Below, in pieces: positions 7,878 through 15,672 of a stretch of DNA of 37,995 bases. The first letter of the stretch is position 1. Each line of letters starts with the position of its first letter. The translations under genes were made by a program, and so were the position numbers. The notes below the pieces were generated by a model. It ran no database searches, was not told the origin of the DNA, and saw only the letters and a program-made list of their open reading frames with translations. This DNA comes from an uncultured Lachnospiraceae bacterium (lineage in GTDB: Bacteria; Bacillota; Clostridia; Lachnospirales; Lachnospiraceae): positions 1-37,995 of the forward strand of contig CAMGZH010000027.1 in assembly GCA_946182825.1 (NCBI GenBank), written 5' to 3'.

Positions 7878-7907
7878 TTGCCAAAATATATTGAACAAGC
7901 GTATAAT
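7878..7907 (+). promoter_or_regulatory. Promoter of the Ig-like surface protein
   Basis: TTGCCA (7878-7883), an 18-bp spacer and a consensus TATAAT (7902-7907) lie 40 bp before the ATG at 7948. The ribosome site GTGAGG is at 7936-7941. Confidence 0.65.
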
Positions 7908-7947
7908 ATATTTTCAGAAAAACGAACTAGATATTGTGAGGTAATAT

Positions 7948-9105
7948 ATGAAAAAAAGAAAACGTATGCTGTCTCTTCTACTGGCAGCAAGTCTTACCCT
8001 CTTTCCTTCTGTTGCTCTGTTAAACACTTCCACAGTAACAGCCAGGGCAGACCTAACCAACGATATTATTACGGATGTGACCAACGCTGTCACCCAGACG
8101 GTGATTGATAACATAACCAATCAGATCACCAATGTCATATCAGGATCCAAGACCACGCCAACGACACCGGACAACTCCAACAAGACCGATCCATCCACTG
8201 TAACCGGCCCTTCCATTGTAGCCGTAAGCTCCATCACGTTGGATCAGCACGTTCTGACCCTTACCTCCGGCTCTGCCACAACACTGTCCGCGAGCATTTT
8301 ACCGCAGAACGCCACCAACAAGGTCATCACCTGGAGCAGCAGCAATCCTTTGATTGCAAAGGTTGACATTGTTGGCAACAAGGTCAGTGTGATTGCCGGA
8401 TCCCTGCCGGGAAAAGCCACCATCACAGCCAAGTCCCCGGAGGGTGCCTGCGACACCTGCACCGTTTACGTCAAAGAACTGCCCTCGGAGACGGTAACTT
8501 CCATCACTTTAGACGAGACCACAAAGGTTCTTTCCGTCGGAGAGACAGCTTCCCTTGTTGCCACCGTCAATCCTTCCACTGCCAGAGACAAATCCGTTTA
8601 CTGGACAAGTAGCAACAATGACATCGTAACCGTGGATTCAACCGGCAAGATCACCGGTATCTCCGAAGGAAATGCTCATGTTCGGGTCTACTCCATCGCA
8701 GACAACAGCCGGTATGCCACCTGCAGCATTTCCGTTACCGCTCCGGCGGATCCTGGAAACACCACAGACAACCCCAATAACACAGCAAAGGCCGAAAAGC
8801 AAAAACAGATCAAAGCAATCAAGAACACAAAGAGCAAGATCCTGTCCGTCAAGGCCAAAGAGAGCCGGTTAAAAGTAACCGCCTCTGCCAAAACCATCGA
8901 CGGTGTCGCTGTAAAGTATCAGTTCCGCTATCGACCGGCAGGAACAAAAAAATGGAAGGTAAAATCCTCACCTTCCAGAAATGTTAATCTTAAGAAATTA
9001 AAAAGCGGCAAAAAGTATACCCTTCAGGTAAGAACTTTCGCCGCTATCGATCAAAAGAAATATTATGGAGCATGGTCATCTTCTGTTACAAAGAAAACAA
9101 AATGA
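7948..9105 (+). CDS. Secreted protein with two Big_2 Ig-like domains and an Fn3-like end
   Basis: The 385 residues begin with a signal peptide (KKRK, a hydrophobic core to about residue 25, probable cleavage after TARA). A Thr/Ser/Pro linker follows. Two bacterial Ig-like group 2 domains lie at about 95-175 (ITLDQHVLTLTSGS ... ITWSSSNPLIAKVD) and 180-265 (ITLDETTKVLSVGE ... VYWTSSNNDIVTVD). A lysine-rich hinge leads to a fibronectin type III-like domain (about 295-383, VKYQFRYRPAGTKKWK ... YTLQVRTFA). No LPxTG motif, SLH domain or catalytic module is present, so it is probably a surface adhesin or wall-binding scaffold. It is transcribed alone, away from the encapsulin operon, and is the main plus-strand gene of this half. 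Confidence 0.85.
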   Translation: MKKRKRMLSLLLAASLTLFPSVALLNTSTVTARADLTNDIITDVTNAVTQTVIDNITNQITNVISGSKTTPTTPDNSNKTDPSTVTGPSIVAVSSITLDQHVLTLTSGSATTLSASILPQNATNKVITWSSSNPLIAKVDIVGNKVSVIAGSLPGKATITAKSPEGACDTCTVYVKELPSETVTSITLDETTKVLSVGETASLVATVNPSTARDKSVYWTSSNNDIVTVDSTGKITGISEGNAHVRVYSIADNSRYATCSISVTAPADPGNTTDNPNNTAKAEKQKQIKAIKNTKSKILSVKAKESRLKVTASAKTIDGVAVKYQFRYRPAGTKKWKVKSSPSRNVNLKKLKSGKKYTLQVRTFAAIDQKKYYGAWSSSVTKKTK

Positions 9106-9114
9106 CCTGATAGG

Positions 9115-9156
9115 AAAACAGGCCTGATCCTTCTATAGGATCAGGTCTGTTTTTTC
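9115..9156. terminator. Bidirectional terminator between converging genes
   Basis: CCTGATCC (9123-9130) and GGATCAGG (9138-9145) form the core stem, extended by AAAACAG and CTGTTTT arms. T-runs follow on both strands. It closes the Ig-like gene and overlaps the end of the second YhgE gene. Confidence 0.85.
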
Positions 9157-11286
9157 TGTGCTCTTTTTAATGATGACATTCATCTTTCTGCAGGGAATAC
9201 TGATCACAAGTCCAATGACAAGTGAGACCCCAAGCACCACCAAAAGACCGGATAAGTAGGTTGCATAATCCCTATGATAGGTTCCGGCCACCGCCTCTCT
9301 TGCCGCATTGATGCTGTAGGCAAAGGGCATGTACTCATACAACTTCTGATACTCCACCGGAAGCACTTCGATAGGAAAGGTTCCACCGGAGCCTGCCACC
9401 TGAATGACCATCAATACAACGGCAACGGCTTCTCCCACCGCCTCCAATGCATAGGCCAGCGAGTACAACAGAAGGGTGTAGGTCAGACTTGTCAGAGACA
9501 TGGCAAACCAGAGCATAAAGGGATGCACGCACTGTATCCTTACATAGAGCAAGGCTCCAAGGACCGTAATCAGAGTCTGGATCTGGCCGATGAGGAAGAA
9601 AACAATATATCTTCCAAAATATTCCTGATAAGACTTCATATTCTGAACCCCTGCAATGGGTTTAACCTTTGTGTGTATGATTGCCACAAGGATCAAAGAT
9701 CCAACCCAGATGGACAGTACAATGTAGAACGGCGCCATGGCAGATCCGTTATTCTTCACAGGGAAGATGGCATTGACCTGCAGATCGATGGGGCTTGTGA
9801 TAAACTGCGCCACCTGTTCCGGACTGGTCTGCAGAAGCCGCATCAGCATCCGGTACTGCTCACTCTTTTCGATTCCCGCATTCTTATCCATGACACGATG
9901 CAGTTCCTTTTGCATTCGGATCACTTTGCTTCTGCTTTTTTTCAGCTGATCCTTTCCCAGTGACATCATATCCGGATAGCTGGAAAGCATACCGGCCAGC
10001 TCGCTGATGCTGCTGTCACTATATCCTAACATGTCACGGACATCATCCACAGACTTCTTCACAGAATCCATGGTCCTGGAAAGCTGCGGAGCCACCATAT
10101 TCTGATAGGTGTTGGATAATTTTTGAATATCCTTTCGGCAGGTTCTGATATCAGCCTTAACGACCTTATAGGCCTGATTGGCATCCTTATCTGTCTTCGT
10201 GTTGGCCTTCTGAAGGGCTGACATATCCTTGTCCAGCGCATCAAAATCTCCATCCACGGCATCGGCGTTCTTTTTCACCATTTCCGTCTCGGTAATACCG
10301 GAGGCAGCGATCTGTCGGCGAATGGTTTGAAAGGCTGCCCTTGTGCTTTCTGCAGCAGCTTTCAAGGACTCCAGTTCCGCATTGGTTACGGCAACGGCCT
10401 TATCCGCATCGTTAAAATAATCATCCATCGTGCGTTCCAGGGAATCCAGTTCCGATTCCATCCGGGTCATATTAATGGTGATCATATCTCCCGCTGTATC
10501 CACGGTTTTACCGGCAGATTTCACCGCAGTTCCCGCACTTTTGGAAACCGACGACATGCTTTCCTTGATTCGGTCCGCTTCGTCCGAGATCTCCTTTGCC
10601 GCTTTCATCACCTTGGAAGTCGTATCAATAAAACTGATATAGGTATCGATGATGGAAACACAGGTGGACAGATCACTGTCCATAGTGGTAAGCCGACGGT
10701 TGATCACATTCCCCGCATCTGCTTCAGAAGCTGCACCTTCCAGATCCGAGGTCACTGTAAGGAAGCCCTTTGTCAGCGTACTTACAAAGGAACGATTCAC
10801 CTCCTGGGCGATGGCTGTTTTCACCTTCCCGGTGATCTTCGGCGCAATGGCGTTTTTCTTATCGTTCTCATAGTAGATGATTTCCGGATGCGTAGCATCT
10901 CCACCGATAAAGCTGACCATATTCTTTGAGAAATCCCGGTCAATAACAAAGGCGGCATAGTAGGTTCCGTCTTTCACACCCTCCACAGCGTCTATGTCAC
11001 TCTTCGGAAATTTCCATCCGATGGTCTTGTTTTCTTTTAGGTTCTTACAGACGATGTCACCGACATTGACCTTCACTCCACCAAGCTCCATGCCCTGATC
11101 CATTGACACCACGGCTACCGCAAGATGTCCGGTTGCCGATGCATTGTACGGCGCCCAGTTGGAAAGGATGTTAAACCAGGCATAAAGGCAGGGAATCACC
11201 GACAGACCAATGATCACCACAACGGCTACAACATTGGTGGAAAGCCGCTTCACATCGGAAAGGAATATTCGGATGATGTTAGTCAT
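9133..11286 (-). CDS. YhgE/Pip-domain membrane protein, second of a tandem pair
   Basis: The 717 residues have the YhgE/Pip layout. One N-terminal membrane helix (about 16-37, VVAVVVIIGLSVIPCLYAWFNI) is followed by an extracellular region opening ILSNWAPYNASATGHLAVAVVSMDQG. A long helical, coiled-coil-like stretch spans about 190-460. The C-terminal ABC-2-permease-like membrane region carries the family signature SGGTFPIEVLP...MPFAYSINAAREAVAG. YhgE is named after a lactococcal phage-infection protein; relatives are linked to export and to type VII secretion accessory proteins. The start at 11286 has GGAGGAAGATC upstream and overlaps the small membrane gene by 8 bp. No ATPase or WXG100 gene lies nearby. 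Confidence 0.9.
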   Translation of the reverse strand: MTNIIRIFLSDVKRLSTNVVAVVVIIGLSVIPCLYAWFNILSNWAPYNASATGHLAVAVVSMDQGMELGGVKVNVGDIVCKNLKENKTIGWKFPKSDIDAVEGVKDGTYYAAFVIDRDFSKNMVSFIGGDATHPEIIYYENDKKNAIAPKITGKVKTAIAQEVNRSFVSTLTKGFLTVTSDLEGAASEADAGNVINRRLTTMDSDLSTCVSIIDTYISFIDTTSKVMKAAKEISDEADRIKESMSSVSKSAGTAVKSAGKTVDTAGDMITINMTRMESELDSLERTMDDYFNDADKAVAVTNAELESLKAAAESTRAAFQTIRRQIAASGITETEMVKKNADAVDGDFDALDKDMSALQKANTKTDKDANQAYKVVKADIRTCRKDIQKLSNTYQNMVAPQLSRTMDSVKKSVDDVRDMLGYSDSSISELAGMLSSYPDMMSLGKDQLKKSRSKVIRMQKELHRVMDKNAGIEKSEQYRMLMRLLQTSPEQVAQFITSPIDLQVNAIFPVKNNGSAMAPFYIVLSIWVGSLILVAIIHTKVKPIAGVQNMKSYQEYFGRYIVFFLIGQIQTLITVLGALLYVRIQCVHPFMLWFAMSLTSLTYTLLLYSLAYALEAVGEAVAVVLMVIQVAGSGGTFPIEVLPVEYQKLYEYMPFAYSINAAREAVAGTYHRDYATYLSGLLVVLGVSLVIGLVISIPCRKMNVIIKKSTEKTDLIL

Positions 11287-11725
11287 GATCTTCCTCCTTT
11301 GACTCCTTTTCTTTGTTTCTCTCTCCTGCGATCTCACTGAGCTTTTGTCTGGCTGCCTCTCTGGCATCTTCTATTTTTTCATGGGTGATCTCCATCTGCT
11401 CGGAAACAGCAGCCTCAAGCTGAACTGCCTGCTCCCCGATCAGAGACTTTTCCTCTTCCATCGTCCCAAGCAGTTCCTGCATGCGAAAATCCGTATATTC
11501 CACATAGATCAGATAAAAAGCAATGCCGAAAAGCGAGGTGATCCACAGGATCAAAAAGATCAGTTTGGAGCTGTCCGTCGCAAAGCTGATGATCAGAAAA
11601 ACCAGAGGCAACAGAATATTGACCTTAAGACCATTTCGGATCTTACGCTGATTCTTCTCATGATTTTCTTTTTCGTAGGCGATGAATTTCTCATATCGCT
11701 CTTTATATTTTTTCTCTTCTGTCAT
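11279..11725 (-). CDS. Small two-helix membrane protein with a cytoplasmic coiled coil
   Basis: I do not recognise a named family. The 148 residues start with a charged segment, then two hydrophobic helices (about 34-51, VNILLPLVFLIISFA, and 56-75, LIFLILWITSLFGIAFYLIYV). A long, highly charged C-terminal coiled-coil region follows (EEEKSLIGEQAVQLEAAVSEQMEITHEK). It sits between two YhgE/Pip genes: its ATG shares one base with the upstream stop (TGATG), and its stop overlaps the downstream start by 8 bp. Such tight coupling suggests the three products are made in fixed proportion and may form one membrane complex. That is inference from gene order. Confidence 0.8.
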   Translation of the reverse strand: MTEEKKYKERYEKFIAYEKENHEKNQRKIRNGLKVNILLPLVFLIISFATDSSKLIFLILWITSLFGIAFYLIYVEYTDFRMQELLGTMEEEKSLIGEQAVQLEAAVSEQMEITHEKIEDAREAARQKLSEIAGERNKEKESKEEDHD

Positions 11726-13857
11726 CACATCATCTCCGTATCTTTCATACGTTTTTCCATATAGTGATTAAGATCTGCAAAAGGCTTTCGGATCCAGATA
11801 CCGATGGTCAATGCCACCAGGATAAAAGAAGAAAGCTGCAGCAATAAGATCCAGTATTCTTTTCCATTCATCCCTGCCACACATTCCCGCAACGCATTGA
11901 TGGCATACGGGAAGGGGAAGAAGATGTAAACCTTACGGAAAAACTGGGGCAAAAGCTCGATGGGATAGGTTCCGCTGGAACCTGCGATCTGCAGTACCAC
12001 AAGGACCACCGCCAGGGCTTTGCCCACATCTCCAAAGGAAGCTACCAACGCATAGATCAACAGTGTAAAGGTAAAGCTTGCGATTGCGGATGCCAGCCAG
12101 AAGAAGAATACGGAAGCACACTGCACCTTCAACAGCACCAGATCTCCCCAGACGATGATAGCCGTCTGAAGCTGTCCTAACACGGCAAAGATCAGAAACC
12201 TTCCAAGGAAAAGCTGATATCCCTTCGCCTGCGGATATTTCTCAGCCCTTGGGTGGGTTCCCATAACAGCTGTTAAGATCAGGGCGCCGACCCAGATTGC
12301 GAGGATGGTATAAAACGGAGTAACCGCCGATCCATAGTTCTTCACCGGATATTCGATCGTGGTGGTTACCTTTACCGGGTCTGCAAAAAAATCACCCAGA
12401 TTCTTCGGATTACCGGAGAGAGTATCCAGCAGGACCTTCCCCCTCTCATCTTCCTTTGCCGTTTCCACCCGGTCAATAACGGATGCCAGTCTCTTATCGA
12501 TCACATCCAGAGCCTCTGCTGTCTTATCCATACTCTGATCTGCTGATCCGACGGTCTCCTTTAAGGCGCCAAATACATTTCCCATGCCAGCAAGCGTCTT
12601 CGACATCTTCTGCATTACCTCAGATGAATCCGCAAGAACATCCTCCACGCTGTCGATGCTGCTGTTCAGCTGCGGAATGAACTTATTATCAAACTGCTTT
12701 TTGATGTCATCCACCTTTAGAAGGGCATCGTCCACCTTCTGCAGTGCCGTCTGGCGCTTTTTATCAAGCGCTGCGCTTCCTCCCTGAGCCTTTTGAATCC
12801 CCAGCAAAAGCCGATCCAGTGCTTTCACGGATGTGCTCATGGATTCATAGCTGCTTCGAAGGGCTACCGCATCCACCCCCGTCACATCGGTGACCGTAGC
12901 ATCCTTTAACGCTTCCAGATCCCGTCGTAACCGGTCTACATCACTGGACGTCTTCTTCGCATTGGTCTCAATGGCTTTCACATCTGAGGTGACCTTTGCC
13001 TCTTTCAGACTGGTCTGCATATTGGAAAGTAGTCTGTTGACATCTTTCATTGCAGAGGATACCAAAACCGCGTAATCATTCACAACATCCTGTGACTGAT
13101 CGATCGCATCCTCTGCCCGGTCCATATCCTTTGCACTGCTTTTGGCAGCCTTCCCAAGTGTCCTGGTATCCTTCCCCGCTCCGACCAGAGCATTCTTTAA
13201 GATCCCGTTTCCCTTCTTGACTGCCACGATCATCTTCTTGTAATCGTGGATATCACTTCGCATGCCTCGCAAACTGTCAAGGATCTTCTCAACCGAATCC
13301 CTGCTGTCCAGCTTCACCGACACGTCGTTGGCCTCTTCAAAAAACTTCTCGGAGATAATTCGGATGTAGGCCTCATTCAGTTTGGCCTGAAGATTGCCGG
13401 CAACCGTATCCGTTATCTTTCCCGCCACGGCATTCTTCTTCTGATTCTGATAGAAATACAGCTTGGGCCGCTCCACATTTTCTGTAAAAACATGGTACAT
13501 CCGATATGTAAAATCCCCCGGTACGACAAGGGCAGCATAATATTTACCAGACCGAACCCCTTCCACTGCCTTCTTTTTCGAGGAAAGGATCCGGCTGTCG
13601 ATGGCCTTGTTCTCCCGCAGACTTTGGGTGATGGAATCCCCCGCATTGATCTGCTTGCCATCCTCACCAGTATATCCCTTATCCATAGAAACCACCGCAA
13701 TCTTCAGATTACCGGTCCTTGCATAGGGATCCCAGTTGGAATAAATATTCAGCCAGGCATACAGTGCCGGAAGAAAGCAGACGCCAATGGTGATCACCAG
13801 AGCAAAAAAACTGCGAAAAAGATTTTTTATATCGGTAATAAAAATTCGTTTTATCAT
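11725..13857 (-). CDS. YhgE/Pip-domain membrane protein, first of a tandem pair
   Basis: The 710 residues share the architecture of the neighbouring paralogue. An N-terminal helix (FFALVITIGVCFLPALYAWLNI, about 14-35) is followed by a YSNWDPYARTGNLKIAVVSMDKG segment and a long coiled region between about 170 and 500. The C-terminal ABC-2-like membrane domain carries SSGTYPIELLP...FFPFPYAINALRECVAG. The start at 13857 has only a weak purine-rich site (AAAGAGAA). It is the first gene of a three-gene unit, and a TATAAT with an extended -10 lies about 43 bp upstream. The two YhgE copies are clearly diverged from each other, so they are probably partners rather than a recent duplication. Confidence 0.9.
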   Translation of the reverse strand: MIKRIFITDIKNLFRSFFALVITIGVCFLPALYAWLNIYSNWDPYARTGNLKIAVVSMDKGYTGEDGKQINAGDSITQSLRENKAIDSRILSSKKKAVEGVRSGKYYAALVVPGDFTYRMYHVFTENVERPKLYFYQNQKKNAVAGKITDTVAGNLQAKLNEAYIRIISEKFFEEANDVSVKLDSRDSVEKILDSLRGMRSDIHDYKKMIVAVKKGNGILKNALVGAGKDTRTLGKAAKSSAKDMDRAEDAIDQSQDVVNDYAVLVSSAMKDVNRLLSNMQTSLKEAKVTSDVKAIETNAKKTSSDVDRLRRDLEALKDATVTDVTGVDAVALRSSYESMSTSVKALDRLLLGIQKAQGGSAALDKKRQTALQKVDDALLKVDDIKKQFDNKFIPQLNSSIDSVEDVLADSSEVMQKMSKTLAGMGNVFGALKETVGSADQSMDKTAEALDVIDKRLASVIDRVETAKEDERGKVLLDTLSGNPKNLGDFFADPVKVTTTIEYPVKNYGSAVTPFYTILAIWVGALILTAVMGTHPRAEKYPQAKGYQLFLGRFLIFAVLGQLQTAIIVWGDLVLLKVQCASVFFFWLASAIASFTFTLLIYALVASFGDVGKALAVVLVVLQIAGSSGTYPIELLPQFFRKVYIFFPFPYAINALRECVAGMNGKEYWILLLQLSSFILVALTIGIWIRKPFADLNHYMEKRMKDTEMM

Positions 13858-13899
13858 ATACTTGTTCTCTTTATATTCATGTCTGTTTTTACACAATAC

Positions 13900-13908
13900 A
13901 TTATATCA
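13900..13908 (-). promoter_or_regulatory. Extended -10 promoter of the YhgE operon
   Basis: TGATATAAT on the minus strand is an extended -10 element (TG-N-TATAAT) 43 bp before the first YhgE start. No good -35 hexamer was seen at normal spacing, which an extended -10 can tolerate. Confidence 0.5.
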
Positions 13909-14039
13909 TATGACAACAGGCGAGTGCTTTCAACAAAAAACGACGGCAGCACCGTTGCGGTTTGCTACCATCATTTATCTCTATAGATTCCTGTACATTT
14001 TCGTTTTATCCCGGAAGGCCGCCTCCTCTTCCATGGCCT

Positions 14040-15557
14040 TTACCTGCTTCTAACTGTATCCAGTGTTCCTATAAAAAGCGGAATGCCCGTTTTCGTATCC
14101 ATAATGCCATACACAAAAGGTCTGTCTAAGGTCACATGTACCGACTTTCTCTCCTGCGGCATACAGGTGGCTTTGTCCATAACCACCGCTGTGACAGCTG
14201 CAGCCTTTGTTCCGTTTCTGTCCACTTCGATATGCGTCTTATGAAGCACGTCACTGATCTTAAGTCTGTCCTGATCCGGTGCCTTTTGCATATCCAGCAT
14301 ACCGGTAAAATCAGCATCATTGGAGAAGCTAAGGAGCAGGCCCATACCCTGCAGCTGCTTTTTCAGTGATGTACTGTAATCGTACTGAAACTCAGGCATT
14401 TTCGTATATACTTTGACATCCTGTCTGTTTTTATATGCGTTGATCAGATCCGCACCTGTCATACCTGCCAGGTACTCATCCACAGTCTGTCCCTCAGGGG
14501 GCAGATAAGCAAAAAAGGCAAAGTCTCCACCCTTGTAGTATTTAATAAAACCATCGCCGCCGTTCAATGTCAGATAGAATCTTCCATCCTCCACCTCTGA
14601 CAGCATCACAACTTTCTGCTTCTCATGTGCAGCCGTTGTAAACAGGCCATTGGGATCGATCTGTTCGTCCTTGTACTGTTCGCCCCACTGCCCCTCAAAT
14701 CCGATGGCATTAATAAGCAGGGCACGGTTGTCCTTCTCCAGCTTGTCAATAATGGAAGGGATCATTCCGTTTGTGTTCTTATTGACCCAGGAATTTATCT
14801 GGTTCACAGCACTTTCATCAAACTTCAGATTCCGGATCTCAGCATCAAAGACCTCCCTGCTCTCCCTTACAAAAACATCTGACAGGGTAACCTCATCACA
14901 ATTGGTCCAGATGGAGTTCGCCACGTTATAGGATACCTTGCTGTCTTTCTCCTTGTTGACCGCAGTCAGTCTGTCGTGCTCACTCTTCCAGAATGCTGAA
15001 TAATCTGCTATATCCTTCGTTCCGAAGAACTGTTCCATTTCTGTCCGGGTATCACCCTTTGCACCGTTTGCTGTCATGGCCAGACACGACAAAATCGAGT
15101 CCGGAGAGATCAGCGTATTGGATGGATCCTTCGCTGACGCCCTCAATCCTCTTAACATGATAAGGGCCGTATCCGCCACTTCCCGGGAATACTCCGTCTG
15201 TGCCTTTGGAACCCGGATTACGGTTACAACACAGGCCTTTCTGGTGGATCCGATGGTAACACTGATCCTGGCTTTGCTGGCTTTCTTAGCGGTAACCGCC
15301 ACCCTGTCCTTCTTCTTGTTAACCTTGATGGACACAAGGCTCTTGCCCTTTTCGATCTTCCACTTTGCTTTTTTCAACTGTTTTGCAGTGACATTTTTCA
15401 CAGCAATATTCTTAGCAGAACCACATCGAATGGTTCTTGCGGTGTGGCTCAGGCGCCAGGTGCTCTTTGCCTCTGTGAAATTCAAATGAACAAGCGGCAC
15501 AGACGACAGCACCAAAATCAATCCAACAGCAACGATTCTCTTTCTCTTCCAATTCAT
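14040..15557 (-). CDS. Secreted serpin with an N-terminal Ig-like domain
   Basis: The 505 residues start with a signal peptide and a small Ig-like/Big_2-type domain (about 35-115, lysine-rich, ending KACVVTVIRVPKA). A full serpin domain follows: NTLISPDSILSCLAMTANGAKGDT, then NAIGFEGQWGEQYK, and the end RPFVYGIMDTKTGIPLFIGTLDT. The reactive-loop hinge, GTKAAAVTAVV (from residue 449), has the small residues needed for loop insertion, so it is probably inhibitory. By alignment the scissile bond falls around D-K-A-T-C-M, so the target protease cannot be named. Serpins trap serine or cysteine proteases irreversibly; a gut bacterium could use one against host or competitor proteases. The start has GGGGGAATGCGTT upstream. 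Confidence 0.9.
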   Translation of the reverse strand: MNWKRKRIVAVGLILVLSSVPLVHLNFTEAKSTWRLSHTARTIRCGSAKNIAVKNVTAKQLKKAKWKIEKGKSLVSIKVNKKKDRVAVTAKKASKARISVTIGSTRKACVVTVIRVPKAQTEYSREVADTALIMLRGLRASAKDPSNTLISPDSILSCLAMTANGAKGDTRTEMEQFFGTKDIADYSAFWKSEHDRLTAVNKEKDSKVSYNVANSIWTNCDEVTLSDVFVRESREVFDAEIRNLKFDESAVNQINSWVNKNTNGMIPSIIDKLEKDNRALLINAIGFEGQWGEQYKDEQIDPNGLFTTAAHEKQKVVMLSEVEDGRFYLTLNGGDGFIKYYKGGDFAFFAYLPPEGQTVDEYLAGMTGADLINAYKNRQDVKVYTKMPEFQYDYSTSLKKQLQGMGLLLSFSNDADFTGMLDMQKAPDQDRLKISDVLHKTHIEVDRNGTKAAAVTAVVMDKATCMPQERKSVHVTLDRPFVYGIMDTKTGIPLFIGTLDTVRSR

Positions 15558-15580
15558 AACGCATTCCCCCTTTCTCTTTT

Positions 15581-15609
15581 ATTTTATAAATGAATCAAAA
15601 AAACTGCAA
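15581..15609 (-). promoter_or_regulatory. Serpin promoter overlapping the upstream terminator
   Basis: TTGCAG (15604-15609), a 17-bp spacer and TAAAAT (15581-15586) precede the serpin start. The -35 lies inside the terminator stem of the GH42-GH53 gene, so read-through and initiation could interfere. Confidence 0.5.
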
Positions 15610-15635
15610 CCAACCTTTTCGGTTGATTGCAGTTT
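15597..15635 (-). terminator. Terminator of the galactan import operon
   Basis: The 15-base arms at 15601-15615 and 15621-15635 pair with one mismatch around a five-base loop, and seven T follow on the minus strand. It lies 37 bp past the GH42-GH53 stop. Confidence 0.85.
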
Positions 15636-15672
15636 GATTGCAGTTTTCTGATCCGATCTGCCCAAGATCCGG

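Noticed and set aside
7786-7884. 33-residue N-terminal extension of the JAMM protein
   Set aside because: A TTGACA-17-TATCAT promoter lies inside it, and the conserved domain begins just after the ATG at 7785.
14001-14039. Terminator after the serpin gene
   Set aside because: The AAGGCC/GGCCTT arms are short, the loop is long and no T-run follows.
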